Notes under the pieces: generated by a model
What the model was told of the DNA's origin: nothing
Seen by the model: only the letters and a program-made list of their open reading frames with translations
The model's database searches: none
In this document: positions 1 to 7,374 of the stretch, in pieces
Position numbering within the stretch: position 1 is the stretch's first letter
Layout: every line of letters starts with the position of its first letter
Source of the DNA: Tractidigestivibacter scatoligenes
GTDB lineage: Bacteria; Actinomycetota; Coriobacteriia; Coriobacteriales; Atopobiaceae
Assembly (NCBI RefSeq): GCF_001494635.1
Contig: NZ_LOJF01000001.1
Coordinates: 372,001-436,000, forward strand
DNA: 64,000 nucleotides
Direction: 5' to 3'
Translations under genes and position numbers: made by a program

Positions 1-333
1 GCGGCCAACCTGCCCGTCACGCATGTCATTGTCTCGACGAGTGCCGTGTGGGACGAGGTGCGCTCGCTCGCCGGTGTGGGCGTGAACTCGCTCATAAGCC
101 GTGCGACCGAGTTCCTCTCGTCCATACGCACCGACATGTCGTCGCAGGAGATTCTCGACTTGGCCGAGAAGGTGCAATCGGCCGGGACGGATGGCCTCTC
201 GAAGGTTGATGCGCCCATGGTGGACGAGACCACAACCGACGAGAGCGGAAATGCCGTCTCGACGGGCTACCGCGTGATTGACCAGGCGTCGCTCGGCCTT
301 GCGGTGGGCACGCTTGTCAGCAACGAGGGATAG
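1..333 (+). CDS. C-terminal fragment of a probable LCP (LytR-CpsA-Psr) family protein
   Basis: The reading frame is open from the first base of the window and stops at 331-333, so only the last 110 residues are present. The segment has a short hydrophobic stretch, then a helix ending in SIRTDMSSQEILDLAEKVQ. This resembles the conserved tail of LCP proteins, where a helix is followed by (T)D(L/M)S..(E/D)(I/L)..LA. After it comes an acidic, Thr/Ser-rich tail. LCP enzymes sit on the outer face of the membrane and attach polysaccharides to peptidoglycan. The glycosyltransferases that follow on both strands fit that role. The catalytic Asp/Arg residues lie outside the window, so the family call rests on the tail and context only. 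Confidence 0.5.
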   Translation, partial: AANLPVTHVIVSTSAVWDEVRSLAGVGVNSLISRATEFLSSIRTDMSSQEILDLAEKVQSAGTDGLSKVDAPMVDETTTDESGNAVSTGYRVIDQASLGLAVGTLVSNEG

Positions 334-547
334 CGTCCGCGCTGGCGGCGAACGTCCCTGTGCGAGCGGCGAACGGCACTACATCTTTAGCGCTGTGTCT
401 CTCTCCTGGGCTTTATCTGTAGTAATGGTAGTTGCCCGCGATTGTCACGCAGGCTCCACGAACGGCTGATACCCTTTCCTCAACATTTGGTGGGGCTGCA
501 ACGCAGTCCTCTGGGACGGTCTTCGGGGAGGAGAGTCGCGCCAGGAT

Positions 548-1630
548 ATGCCGAGCACCATGCATAGGGAGCCCGTTGTCTCGATTGTCATTGCCACGCG
601 CGGTGATGCTGCCACGATACGCCGAGCTCTAGAGAGCATCCAGAACCAGACGCTGAGAAGCCACGAGACTATCGTGGTAGACGACGGTTCGACGGACGGA
701 ACGCCGGGCATCGTCGACAACATGGCGCAGCGAGACCTCACCATCTCGCTGGTGCAGGCCGATGGCTGCGGCTTGGCGGCTGCGCTCGATTTGGGGATGT
801 CCCGTGCGCGTGGTCACTACCTGGTGTTCTTTGATGCGAGCGGCTGGGCGAACCCAGACATGTTGGCAGACCTGGTGGGTGCGGCGGAGGAGTCTTCGCT
901 TGAGCTTGCCATAGCGGGCTTCTCGGCAACCGTCGTGGGGGATGGACGCCGGCAGGAGTCCATTGAAGCAAACCAGCCCGCCTACGTCTTTCCCACCCAG
1001 CACGACTTCCGTGCTGGTGCATGGCAGCTCTTCGAGGGCAATCTTCTCTCGTCACCCTGCGCAAAGCTCTTCCTGCGCTCTCGCGTGGAGGGACTGGGCC
1101 TCTCGTTTGCCGACGGGGACGGCGATTGCACGGATGCCCTTTCGTTTATGGCCGGTTACGTGCGTGACGTCGAGCGGGTTGGACTTACCGGACACGCGCA
1201 CTACCACGTTGAGAGCCGCTCTCCGCAGCGCCTGCCCGGCTTCTCCGTGCGCGACTACCGGGCGCTCGAGCGGCAGTATGGCACCCTTGTGGGCGTCTAC
1301 CACCACTGGGGCCTCGACGGGGATCCTACGAGCATGGGGCTCATCCAGAACCGCTACTTCGAGTGCCTCGTCGACTGCGTGGCAGGGGTCTTCTCGGACC
1401 GCTCCGGCCTCTCGGCGGCGGAGCGTCGTCGTCTTGTTGGGGAGATGGTCTCCTCAGACCGCGCGCGCCTTGCCGCCGACGTGGCGCGTCCCCGCGGCAT
1501 GGGCGCAAAGGCCATGCAGGGGCCCATTCGCTCCGGCAACGCCGGCCTTGCGTATACCGAAGGCTTTCTCGCCTCTTTTATGAAGCGTGGTGGCGAGAGG
1601 GGCTTGGGTCCGTTCTGCACGTCGCTGTAG
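548..1630 (+). CDS. Family 2 glycosyltransferase
   Basis: This 360-residue protein opens with the GT-A nucleotide-sugar fold: VSIVIATRGDAATIRRALES (residues 10-29), then ETIVVDDGSTDGT, and YLVFFDASG as the likely divalent-metal and sugar-nucleotide site. That last motif is D-A-S rather than D-x-D, a conservative variation seen in GT2 enzymes. The C-terminal half (about 230-360) is a helical region of unknown specificity. There is no membrane helix, so it is cytoplasmic or membrane-associated. A purine-rich GGGGAGGAG lies about 13 bases upstream of the ATG; a second ATG four codons in is also possible. Neighbours are an LCP-like gene and two more GT2 genes, which points to cell-wall polysaccharide or teichoic-acid-type glycan synthesis. 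The donor and acceptor sugars cannot be deduced. Confidence 0.85.
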   Translation: MPSTMHREPVVSIVIATRGDAATIRRALESIQNQTLRSHETIVVDDGSTDGTPGIVDNMAQRDLTISLVQADGCGLAAALDLGMSRARGHYLVFFDASGWANPDMLADLVGAAEESSLELAIAGFSATVVGDGRRQESIEANQPAYVFPTQHDFRAGAWQLFEGNLLSSPCAKLFLRSRVEGLGLSFADGDGDCTDALSFMAGYVRDVERVGLTGHAHYHVESRSPQRLPGFSVRDYRALERQYGTLVGVYHHWGLDGDPTSMGLIQNRYFECLVDCVAGVFSDRSGLSAAERRRLVGEMVSSDRARLAADVARPRGMGAKAMQGPIRSGNAGLAYTEGFLASFMKRGGERGLGPFCTSL

Positions 1631-1681
1631 GGGCGTCGGGTGCCGGCGTGCCTGCTGGCCGCAAGTCCGCAGTTCATAGCC

Positions 1682-1765
1682 CACGGTCCAGAGCCTGCGC
1701 CTCACGGTCCGTAAGCCCGCGCGTCACAGCCCAGAGCCTGCGCGTCACAGTCCAGAGCCCGCAAT
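1682..1765. repeat. Tandem array of four ~21-bp units
   Basis: Four consecutive units begin at 1682, 1703, 1725 and 1746. They share the pattern CAC(A/G)G(C/T)CC followed by AGAGCC(T/C)GCGC. Units 1 and 3 differ at only three or four positions; unit 2 is the most diverged and one base longer, and unit 4 is one base shorter. The array abuts the start of the dispersed inverted-end element at 1769. Confidence 0.65.
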
Positions 1766-1768
1766 CAT

Positions 1769-1873
1769 GAAAGGTGCGGCTTAATAGCAGTTAGCCCCGT
1801 GCGCTGTTGAGAAGAACCGCTGGTAGATAGCTTGTGGCTGTTCTGCGGGGTTCTATTAAGCCGCAGGTTTCAC
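1769..1873 (+). repeat. Dispersed ~105-bp inverted-end element, copy A
   Basis: The element begins GAAAGGTGCGGCTTAATAGC and ends CTATTAAGCCGCAGGTTTC, so its termini are near-perfect inverted repeats. Over its whole length it aligns to the reverse complement of 5739-5845, sharing blocks such as GCAGTTAGCC and GAGAAGAAC. A non-autonomous, foldback repeat (MITE- or BIME-like) is the simplest reading. No transposase is nearby. Confidence 0.6.
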
Positions 1874-1910
1874 GTTTTGCGGCCATAGCCGCCCGCATGC
1901 GCCCCCCTCG

Positions 1911-3065
1911 CTACGCGCCCGCTCCGGCGCGACCCCTGCGGTGCCGCAGGAAGCTTGTGATTGAGAACCACGTGTAGCTGGGGCTTGTGTGCCGCAGGCG
2001 GTACCACACCTCGTCAGCGGCAGCAGGCAGCATTGAGAGGTGGCCAATCTTTGGGTCTGGCCTGCCCGTGAGCTCGCAGTAGAGCCGCTTGGCGGCTGGC
2101 GTCACCAGCGGCTGCTCCATCACCAAGTCGTAGTCGAGCCGCTGGTAAACGGCTGTGACAGCCTCGCGAACGCCAGGGTGGTCAAGGCCAACCGCGTCAA
2201 TGGTGAGGCCGCAATAGTTGATGGCGCGCTTGGTCTGCGCCGAGAGCACGCGCCTGTCGGTGACGCCCAAGCGCTCAACGATGTCCTGCATGTCGTTCCA
2301 GCGCTTTATTGGCAGCAGGGGATCGCGGCGCGTGGAGGCGACGAGCTTCTCCTCCGTGTCCTCGCGGTAGTTGTAGTAAGGGCGGTTCACGTAGGCAATG
2401 CGGTCCGTCTGACAGAGGGTCTCAACCAGGAAGGGGTTGTCGGCCCAGGCGGCGCCCGGGTACTCGCGGAAGCGGATGTGCTTCTCGTCCAAGAATGCCT
2501 TGCGATAGAGGGCCGTCCAGATTGCCGGATGGTGCTCTAGAAGGGCGATGCCGTCGCCGATGGCGAAGGGCTGGCTCGGCGGGTTCACGCGATCCTGGTA
2601 CAGGCAAACCGTGCGCAGCTCGTTGGGTGTGCTGGCGTTGAAGATGCGCCAGTAGGAGGACCTCACGATGTCCACCGGGCCGCCGTCGAGCGAGTCCGCA
2701 AAGGCGAGAAGGTCGCCAAACATGTTGCCTGTGAGGTAGTCGTCCGGTTCGACGATGGCCACGTAGTCCCCGGTGGCGGCATCGATGCCGGTATTGCATG
2801 CGGCCCCGTATCCGGCGTTAGGCTTGTCGATAACGCGTACGCGGGGATCACGCGCGGCATGCTCGCGCATGATGTCCAGCGAGCCGTCTGTCGAGCCGTC
2901 GTTCACGCAGATGACCTCGATGTTCGCGAACGGCTGCATCTGGATGCTGGTAAGGCACTGGTCGAGGTAGCGCTCCACGTTGTAGGTGGGGACCACCACT
3001 GAAACCTTGTGCGAGAATCGCCTGCTGCTTCCGGGTGCCTTGCCTGTTGCATTCGTGGCTTCCAC
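1911..3065 (-). CDS. Family 2 glycosyltransferase
   Basis: The protein has 384 residues. I start it at the GTG at 3065 because GGGAGG lies just upstream; a longer open frame reaches 3188 but its first 41 residues look non-coding. It has the typical GT2 N-terminus, VSVVVPTYNVERYLDQCL (about 22-39), then ICVNDGSTDGS, GYGAACNTGI, and the metal-binding AIVEPDDYL (about 105-113). The C-terminal 200 residues include WADNPFLVETL and RPYYNYRED, as in EpsJ/capsule-type GT2 enzymes that carry an extra accessory region. It is transcribed divergently from the glycosyltransferase at 3207 across about 140 bases. Likely a cell-surface polysaccharide transferase; sugar specificity unknown. Confidence 0.85.
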   Translation of the reverse strand: MEATNATGKAPGSSRRFSHKVSVVVPTYNVERYLDQCLTSIQMQPFANIEVICVNDGSTDGSLDIMREHAARDPRVRVIDKPNAGYGAACNTGIDAATGDYVAIVEPDDYLTGNMFGDLLAFADSLDGGPVDIVRSSYWRIFNASTPNELRTVCLYQDRVNPPSQPFAIGDGIALLEHHPAIWTALYRKAFLDEKHIRFREYPGAAWADNPFLVETLCQTDRIAYVNRPYYNYREDTEEKLVASTRRDPLLPIKRWNDMQDIVERLGVTDRRVLSAQTKRAINYCGLTIDAVGLDHPGVREAVTAVYQRLDYDLVMEQPLVTPAAKRLYCELTGRPDPKIGHLSMLPAAADEVWYRLRHTSPSYTWFSITSFLRHRRGRAGAGA

Positions 3066-3112
3066 GTGACCTCCCTGCCGCCGACCGCCACGGTGGGTCC
3101 GCGGCCGTACCC

Positions 3113-3118
3113 TATAAT
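3113..3118 (+). promoter_or_regulatory. Probable -10 element for the 3207 glycosyltransferase
   Basis: A perfect TATAAT stands in the divergent spacer about 90 bases upstream of the 3207 start. The region 17 bases further upstream shows no good TTGACA match, so this is a partial promoter assignment based on the -10 box alone. Confidence 0.35.
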
Positions 3119-3206
3119 ACAGTGACTCGGCGCTGGGCTGACGCATTGCTCGCCCGCCCGGACGCCTTGCACGCCTTGTACCGGCCACCGCAACCTTGGA
3201 TGGGAC

Positions 3207-4202
3207 ATGGATCGTCTCGCTATTGTGATAGTCACCTTCAAGCGCCAGGAGCTGCTGGGCTCGCTCTTCGACTCAATCGCGGCCCTTACGGTGGCACCGT
3301 GGCGCATTGTGGTGGTGGACAACGAGAACTCCCCCCAGACGGCGCAGATGGTGGCGGATTTCTCCGCGCGCCTTGCGGCGCAGTGGGGCCAGACGGTCTC
3401 AGAGCCGGATTCCGCAGGCGGCGTGGAGCGTGTGGTCTATGACCCGCAGGAGACCAACACTGGCGGTTCTGGTGGCTTCTCAGAGGGCGTGAAGCGTGCC
3501 TTTCAGCTTGGTGCGGAGTGGTTTTGGGTCATGGATGATGATGTGGCCGTTCTCCCCGAGGCCCTGGAGCGCCTGGAGCCATGGTCGGCCCGCTATGACG
3601 TGGTGCAGGGCCAGCGCTACGACTACGACGGCACGCCCTTCTTCTGGCAGCACCACTTCATGACGTCGCTGTGCATCTATAACCCGCTCTCGCGTGCGGG
3701 CTTCAATGGCGCCGACCACCTGGACGTGAACGTCATGTGCTTTGAGGGCGGGCTCTTTAGGCGCGGGGTTGTGGAGAAGATCGGCCTGCCTGACTACCGC
3801 TTCTTCATCTACTACGACGACGCCATCTACGGCTACCTGGCAAGCAAGGTGTGCCAGCCCGTGCTGGTGCCCGATTACGTGCTGCGGCGTACGCGAGAGG
3901 TGCGCCATCAGGAGGTTGGCGCGTCTGGCGTGAGGCAGATTTCATCGACCTCAGACATGACCCGCTACTACATCATGCGGAACCGCGGGTACATGGCGCG
4001 CTACTTCATGCTGCACGGAGACTACAACTCCGTGGGGTACGGCTTTGGCACGTTCCTCTCGTTTGCAAAGGAGTTCCTGCGCTTGGTCCTGGTGGACCGA
4101 GGCCATTTTGGTCCCAGCTGGGCCAGGCTCTGGGCGGGGTACCGCGACTCAAGGAAGGCCCTGCACGACCCTGCGTGGAAGCCTATGCCGCCTTTGGCGT
4201 AG
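3207..4202 (+). CDS. Family 2 glycosyltransferase, galactofuranosyl/rhamnosyl-transferase-like
   Basis: This 331-residue enzyme starts IVIVTFKRQELL (about 6-17), continues RIVVVDNENS, and carries NTGGSGGFSEGVKRA followed by WFWVMDDDVAV. The G-rich donor loop and the DDD metal site closely match the GlfT/rhamnosyltransferase type of GT2 seen in actinobacterial cell-wall and O-antigen galactan synthesis. Later motifs include CFEGGLFRRGVVEKIGLPD and FIYYDDAIYGY, which supplies the catalytic base region. The protein has no signal peptide; a moderately hydrophobic C-terminus may associate with the membrane. With the two flanking GT2 genes and the LCP tail it suggests a short surface-glycan locus that begins left of the window. 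Confidence 0.82.
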   Translation: MDRLAIVIVTFKRQELLGSLFDSIAALTVAPWRIVVVDNENSPQTAQMVADFSARLAAQWGQTVSEPDSAGGVERVVYDPQETNTGGSGGFSEGVKRAFQLGAEWFWVMDDDVAVLPEALERLEPWSARYDVVQGQRYDYDGTPFFWQHHFMTSLCIYNPLSRAGFNGADHLDVNVMCFEGGLFRRGVVEKIGLPDYRFFIYYDDAIYGYLASKVCQPVLVPDYVLRRTREVRHQEVGASGVRQISSTSDMTRYYIMRNRGYMARYFMLHGDYNSVGYGFGTFLSFAKEFLRLVLVDRGHFGPSWARLWAGYRDSRKALHDPAWKPMPPLA

Positions 4203-4406
4203 GCGCGGGCGCTACCTGCGGCTGCGGCTTTTTTGAACTGTGACGCTTGCCTTACCGCAGCCTGACAAGCGAGGGGACGGGCCTTTACGCGCTGGGCATC
4301 GTTGTCTTTGGAGCGGCGTGCGCAGCGTGTGGAACGGTTGCCGTGCGTCCCGTGGCTCTTTGCAAGAAGCAGAACGCAGTGGGCCAGCCGCTTGCGCTTT
4401 GCGCGA
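4203..4406. other. Convergent spacer with terminator-like tail
   Basis: Immediately after the glycosyltransferase stop comes a GC-rich stretch, GGCGCGGGCGCTACCTGCGG, that can fold weakly, followed by CGGCTTTTTT. This is probably the transcript end for the plus-strand gene. The rest has short open frames without ribosome sites or family resemblance, and I see no gene. Confidence 0.4.
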
Positions 4407-4685
4407 TTACTTCTCGTACATCGTAAGGTGGACATTGGGGTTCTCAAGCGCCACCCGAGCCACCACGGCGCAGAGGGTCCCAAAGAACGCGCGCCGCTTT
4501 GGGTCGGGGTCATCGCGATAGCGAACGATGTCGACGCGGGTGCTCTCGGTCATGTCGCCAAGGCAGTCCTCTAGCGCGGCGAAGTTGTTGCCAAAGTAGT
4601 CGGGAAACTTGAGCTTCTTTGCAATCTGCTGGAATATCTCTTGCTCAGAGGCGTCACTCGCCTCACGGATTTTCACGGTTGCCAC
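4407..4685 (-). CDS. Barstar-family ribonuclease inhibitor
   Basis: This 92-residue cytoplasmic protein is predicted to bind and block the neighbouring barnase. Length and order match barstar: an N-terminal strand, helices, then KLKFPDYFGNNFAALEDCLGD (about 27-47, where barstar has the barnase-contacting YxGxNxDALWDCL helix and loop), a strand TRVDIVRYRD, and a C-terminal helix. The acidic helix residues equivalent to barstar Asp35/Asp39 are partly conserved: the N-N-F-A-A-L-E-D pattern replaces N-L-D-A-L-W-D. It starts at a GTG (4685), eight bases after the barnase stop, with GGAGGAG within the spacer. The two genes are therefore almost certainly one translationally linked unit, with toxin first and immunity second. 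Confidence 0.9.
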   Translation of the reverse strand: MATVKIREASDASEQEIFQQIAKKLKFPDYFGNNFAALEDCLGDMTESTRVDIVRYRDDPDPKRRAFFGTLCAVVARVALENPNVHLTMYEK

Positions 4686-4693
4686 GGCTCCTC

Positions 4694-5170
4694 CTAGTAG
4701 AGCTGCTCAAAGGTCTCGTAGTGGTCTGGCGTGTAGTACACAAGGCCGTCGTTGGAGTACACAATGCGTTCTGGGCCGCGATGCCCGCCCTGGTAGTTAA
4801 TGTCGCATTCGTGCCAGGTGCGCCCCGGTGCGTCCGGCAGCGCGCCGTCATCATTGTAGAAGACGCTGCCGCCAATGCTCTTTCCGGGGCAGACCTCGTC
4901 GAGGTTGCCCTCCTGTGGGTCCCACCCTGCCTCGCGGGCCTTCGTCTTCGAGATGAAGTTTGATGGAAGCTCTCCATAGGTGTGCAGGTAGAGCGCCACG
5001 TCCTCTTTGCTGGTATAGCTGCCATCGCGAGAGATTGTGGTGGCTTGCGGCTGGTCTTGGGAACCTGCCTGTTGAGAGGTGCTGCTGCCGCAAGCAGCAA
5101 GGGAGAGACCCAAGACGGCGGTGAGCAGCGCGATGATAAACGCATGTGCAAAGCAGTGAAGCTTTCTCAA
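4694..5170 (-). CDS. Barnase-like ribonuclease with lipoprotein signal peptide
   Basis: The protein has 158 residues. Residues 1-28 form a lipoprotein signal with lipobox LAAC (Cys about 27), so the enzyme should be exported and lipid-anchored. The rest aligns along its length with Bacillus barnase: EDVALYLHTYGELPSNFISK, then KSIGGSVF, then HECDINY (the Glu corresponds to catalytic Glu73), then RIVYSNDG with the arginines matching Arg83/Arg87, then TPDHYETF with the catalytic His102. All catalytic positions are present, so activity as an endoribonuclease is expected. It uses a TTG start preceded by GGGGAGGAACC. A barstar homologue follows directly. Most barnases are freely secreted; membrane anchoring is the odd feature. 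Confidence 0.92.
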   Translation of the reverse strand: MRKLHCFAHAFIIALLTAVLGLSLAACGSSTSQQAGSQDQPQATTISRDGSYTSKEDVALYLHTYGELPSNFISKTKAREAGWDPQEGNLDEVCPGKSIGGSVFYNDDGALPDAPGRTWHECDINYQGGHRGPERIVYSNDGLVYYTPDHYETFEQLY

Positions 5171-5274
5171 GGTTCCTCCCCGCGATGTGGCGTTCGGTTC
5201 TTCTCGATTGTATGCGGACTACCCTTGGGTCATTGCAGCGGATGCTCCAAGCCCAGGTGATTCCCTGCTGGCTG

Positions 5275-5522
5275 CATGAAAACGCTCTAACGAACGGGAT
5301 TTTGGAGACTGATGCACAAAATCGCTCTATCGAACGGTGCCCTCTGCGCAATGATATCAAACTTCAAATCAACATTGCATGAAAATGCATATATCTTTAA
5401 AAATATGTATAACAATGCAAATTAAATTCAATTCTTGATGAGGATGCGTGGAGGGCACCGTTCGATAGGACACTTTTGTGCAGCCGGAAGAAAAATACCG
5501 TCCGATAGACCGTTTTTGTGCA
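5275..5522. repeat. Four-unit inverted repeat around an AT-rich core
   Basis: Two ~30-base units on the left (5275-5304 and 5313-5344) face two on the right in inverse orientation (5451-5482 and 5491-5522). The consensus begins TGCACAAAAACG and continues TCTATCGAACGGT. The inner pair matches at 28 of 32 positions, including 18 consecutive bases ending in GTGCCCTC. The outer pair matches at 21 of 25. The 106-base centre is AT-rich and includes a smaller palindrome with TTGCAT/ATGCAA ends. Whether this is a mobile element, a protein-binding array or a large RNA hairpin is unknown. Confidence 0.7.
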
Positions 5523-5738
5523 CTAGTGTAGCGAGCTTTCAATCGCGCGCCGCTTTCTGCATTCCGAGGGCTCTACAGCTCGTTGGCCGAGGACGCCAAT
5601 TATTGAACGTAATTCCTGATAGGTACGGTATTTGTCCAGTTATAGCTGACTTGACCCAAGAATTTCGTGCGAAAACGTCTGTTCAAGGTGCTTGAGCACA
5701 GCGATGTCCCATCCCGCCGTGCGTTTCTCGCTCACTGA

Positions 5739-5845
5739 GAAAACCTGCGGTTTAATAGCGGCGCTCGAGAAGGCCGCAAGCGCTCGACCTGCAGTTCTTC
5801 TCAGCGACGCATGAGGCTAACTGCAACTAAGCCGCAGGTTTCCGC
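5739..5845 (-). repeat. Dispersed ~105-bp inverted-end element, copy B
   Basis: The ends are GAAAACCTGCGGTTTAATAG and AAGCCGCAGGTTTCC, which are inverse to each other. The reverse complement of this copy aligns over its full length with 1769-1873, with conserved internal blocks GCAGTTAGCC, GAGAAGAAC and GCTTG, so the two copies lie in opposite orientations. Identity is roughly 70-75 percent by eye. Confidence 0.6.
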
Positions 5846-5902
5846 TACATGTGGGTGCCCTGGAGACGAGGCTTCGCCGCGGACGCTACCGCAGACAAGC
5901 AA

Positions 5903-5934
5903 CGGGCCCCGAGGCAATCTGGCCTCGGGGCCCG
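5903..5934 (-). terminator. Transcription terminator of the nfn operon
   Basis: A 13-bp perfect stem, CGGGCCCCGAGGC paired with GCCTCGGGGCCCG, encloses a six-base loop 33 bases beyond the nfnB stop. On the minus strand it is followed by GTTGCTTGTC, a weak T-rich tail. Position and stability support termination. Confidence 0.6.
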
Positions 5935-5966
5935 CAAACGCGGCAAAACTTGCGAGAAGCGCTGTG

Positions 5967-7374
5967 CTACTCGGCGGTAAGCGTCTCGGTGATGCTTGCT
6001 GCCGCGGTCTTGCCGGCACCCATGGCGAGGATGACCGTTGCGGCACCGGTGACGATGTCGCCGCCAGCCCAGATGCGGGGGTTGGAGGTGCGGCCGTTCT
6101 CGTCAGCAACGATGTAGCCCCACTTGTTGAGGTCCCATGCCGCCAATCTTCTTGGCGAAGGGGTTGGCGTTGGTGCCAATGGCGGAGATGGCCACGTCGC
6201 AGGGGATCTCCTCGATGGCGCCCTCGATGGGGATGGGGCGGCGACGGCCAGAGGCGTCGGGCTCGCCCAGCTCCATCTTCTGGACCTTCACTGCGCACAC
6301 GTTGCCGTCCTCGCCGGCGATGAACTCGAGCGGCGAGACAAGCGGCATGACCTCGACGCCCTCGGCCTTGGCGTGGTGAAGCTCGGCGCGACGGGCGGGC
6401 ATCTCGGCCTCGGTGCGGCGGTACGCGATGATGGCGCGCTCGGCACCCAGGCGCTTTGCCGTACGGACAGCGTCCATGGCAACGTTGCCGCCACCAAAGA
6501 CCACGACCTGCTTGGCGTGCTTGGTGGGGGTGTCGTACTCAGGGAACTTGTTCGCCTTCATGAGGTTCACGCGGGTGAGGTACTCGTTGGCGAAGTACAC
6601 GTTGGGCAGGTTCTCGCCGGGGATGTTGAGGAACTTGGGCAGGCCGGCGCCGGTTGCCACGTAAATGGCATCGAAGCCCTTCTCGTTGAGAAGCTCGTCG
6701 GCGTTGGCCAGGTTGCCCATCACGGAGTTGAACTCAAACTTGACGCCCAGCTCCTTGAGGCCGTCGATCTCGCGCTTGACAACGGCCTTGGGCAGACGGA
6801 ACTCGGGGATGCCGTAGACGAGCACGCCGCCGCCGGTGAAGAACGCCTCGAAGACGGTGACGTCAAAGCCGTTGCGCGCAAGCTCGCCGGCGCAGGTGAT
6901 GCCGGAGGGGCCAGAGCCGATGACGGCGACCTTCTTGCCGTTGGCGGGCTTCATCTGCGGTTTGCTAGCAAGCTCGGGCTGGTCGCCCAGGAAGCGCTCG
7001 AGCTGGCCGATGGCCACGGGCTCGGACTTCTTGCCGCGGATGCAGCGGCCCTCGCACTGGTTCTCCTGCGGGCACACGCGACCGCAGATTGCGGGGAGCA
7101 TCGAGTCCTCGTGGATGATGTCGAGAGCGGCGCCAAAGTCCTGCTCGCGAATCTTCTCGATGAACTTAGGGATCTTGATGTTGACTGGGCAGCCCTCGAC
7201 GCAGAGGGGCTTCTTGCAGTCCATGCAGCGCTCAGCCTCGGCCAGCGCCATTTCCTTGGTGAAGCCCTTGTCGACGGGACGGAAGTCGTGGGCACGCTCC
7301 TCCGCCGGCTCCTCGTTGTCCGGGGTGCGCGGGGACTTCATGTCGGGAACAAAGCGACCGTTTACCTGTGGCAT
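5967..7374 (-). pseudogene. NfnB-type glutamate-synthase-small-subunit-like flavoprotein, frameshifted near its C-terminus
   Basis: Partner subunit to the 7362-8204 gene in an NADH-dependent ferredoxin:NADP+ oxidoreductase (Nfn/Sud) complex, a cytoplasmic enzyme. The main frame (423 residues to 6103) has the Fe-S motifs ERCMDCKKPLCVEGCP and CGRVCPQENQCEGRC, FAD motif GSGPSG, and NADPH motif VVFGGGNVAMDAVRTAKRLG. At about residue 413 the family sequence jumps to another frame, which continues as DLNKWG..ADENGRTSNPRIWAGGDIVTGAATVI and stops at 5967. Removing one base from the three-C run at 6134-6136 joins both parts into a normal ~469-residue protein. The frame change removes the FAD-binding GGD motif, so the gene as written is broken. 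A sequence error is equally possible. It starts at ATG 7374, overlapping nfnA by 13 bases, with GAGGAGG upstream. Confidence 0.85.

Larger units (their letters stand above)
1631..1910. other. Convergent intergenic stretch carrying a tandem repeat and a dispersed repeat
   Basis: These 280 bases separate two convergent glycosyltransferase genes and hold no credible coding sequence. They contain four imperfect copies of a 21-base unit (1682-1765), followed immediately by a ~105-base element with inverted ends (1769-1873). A diverged copy of that element lies in the gene-free region near 5.8 kb. No T-tract terminator is obvious outside the element. Confidence 0.6.
5171..5966. other. Gene-free region of ~800 bp with two repeat families
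   Basis: No reading frame here has a ribosome site, family resemblance or coding character. It holds the promoter side of the barnase gene, a four-unit inverted structure around an AT-rich core (5275-5522), the second copy of the dispersed inverted-end element (5739-5845), and the terminator of the nfn operon (5903-5934). The core 5355-5435 is roughly three-quarters A+T and stands out sharply from the GC-rich surroundings. Confidence 0.6.

Noticed and set aside
1682-1765. Tandem repeats considered as a CRISPR array
   Set aside because: Units are contiguous without unique spacers and no cas gene is present.
4240-4574. Short plus-strand frames opposite the barstar gene
   Set aside because: No ribosome sites and fully antisense to, or downstream of, better-supported features.
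5275-5522. Four repeat units considered as a short CRISPR or an attachment site
   Set aside because: Units are in mirror orientation with irregular spacing, and there is no integrase or cas gene nearby.
5435-5695. An 86-codon frame in the repeat-rich spacer
   Set aside because: It begins inside the inverted repeat, has no ribosome site, and its sequence is dictated by the repeat units.
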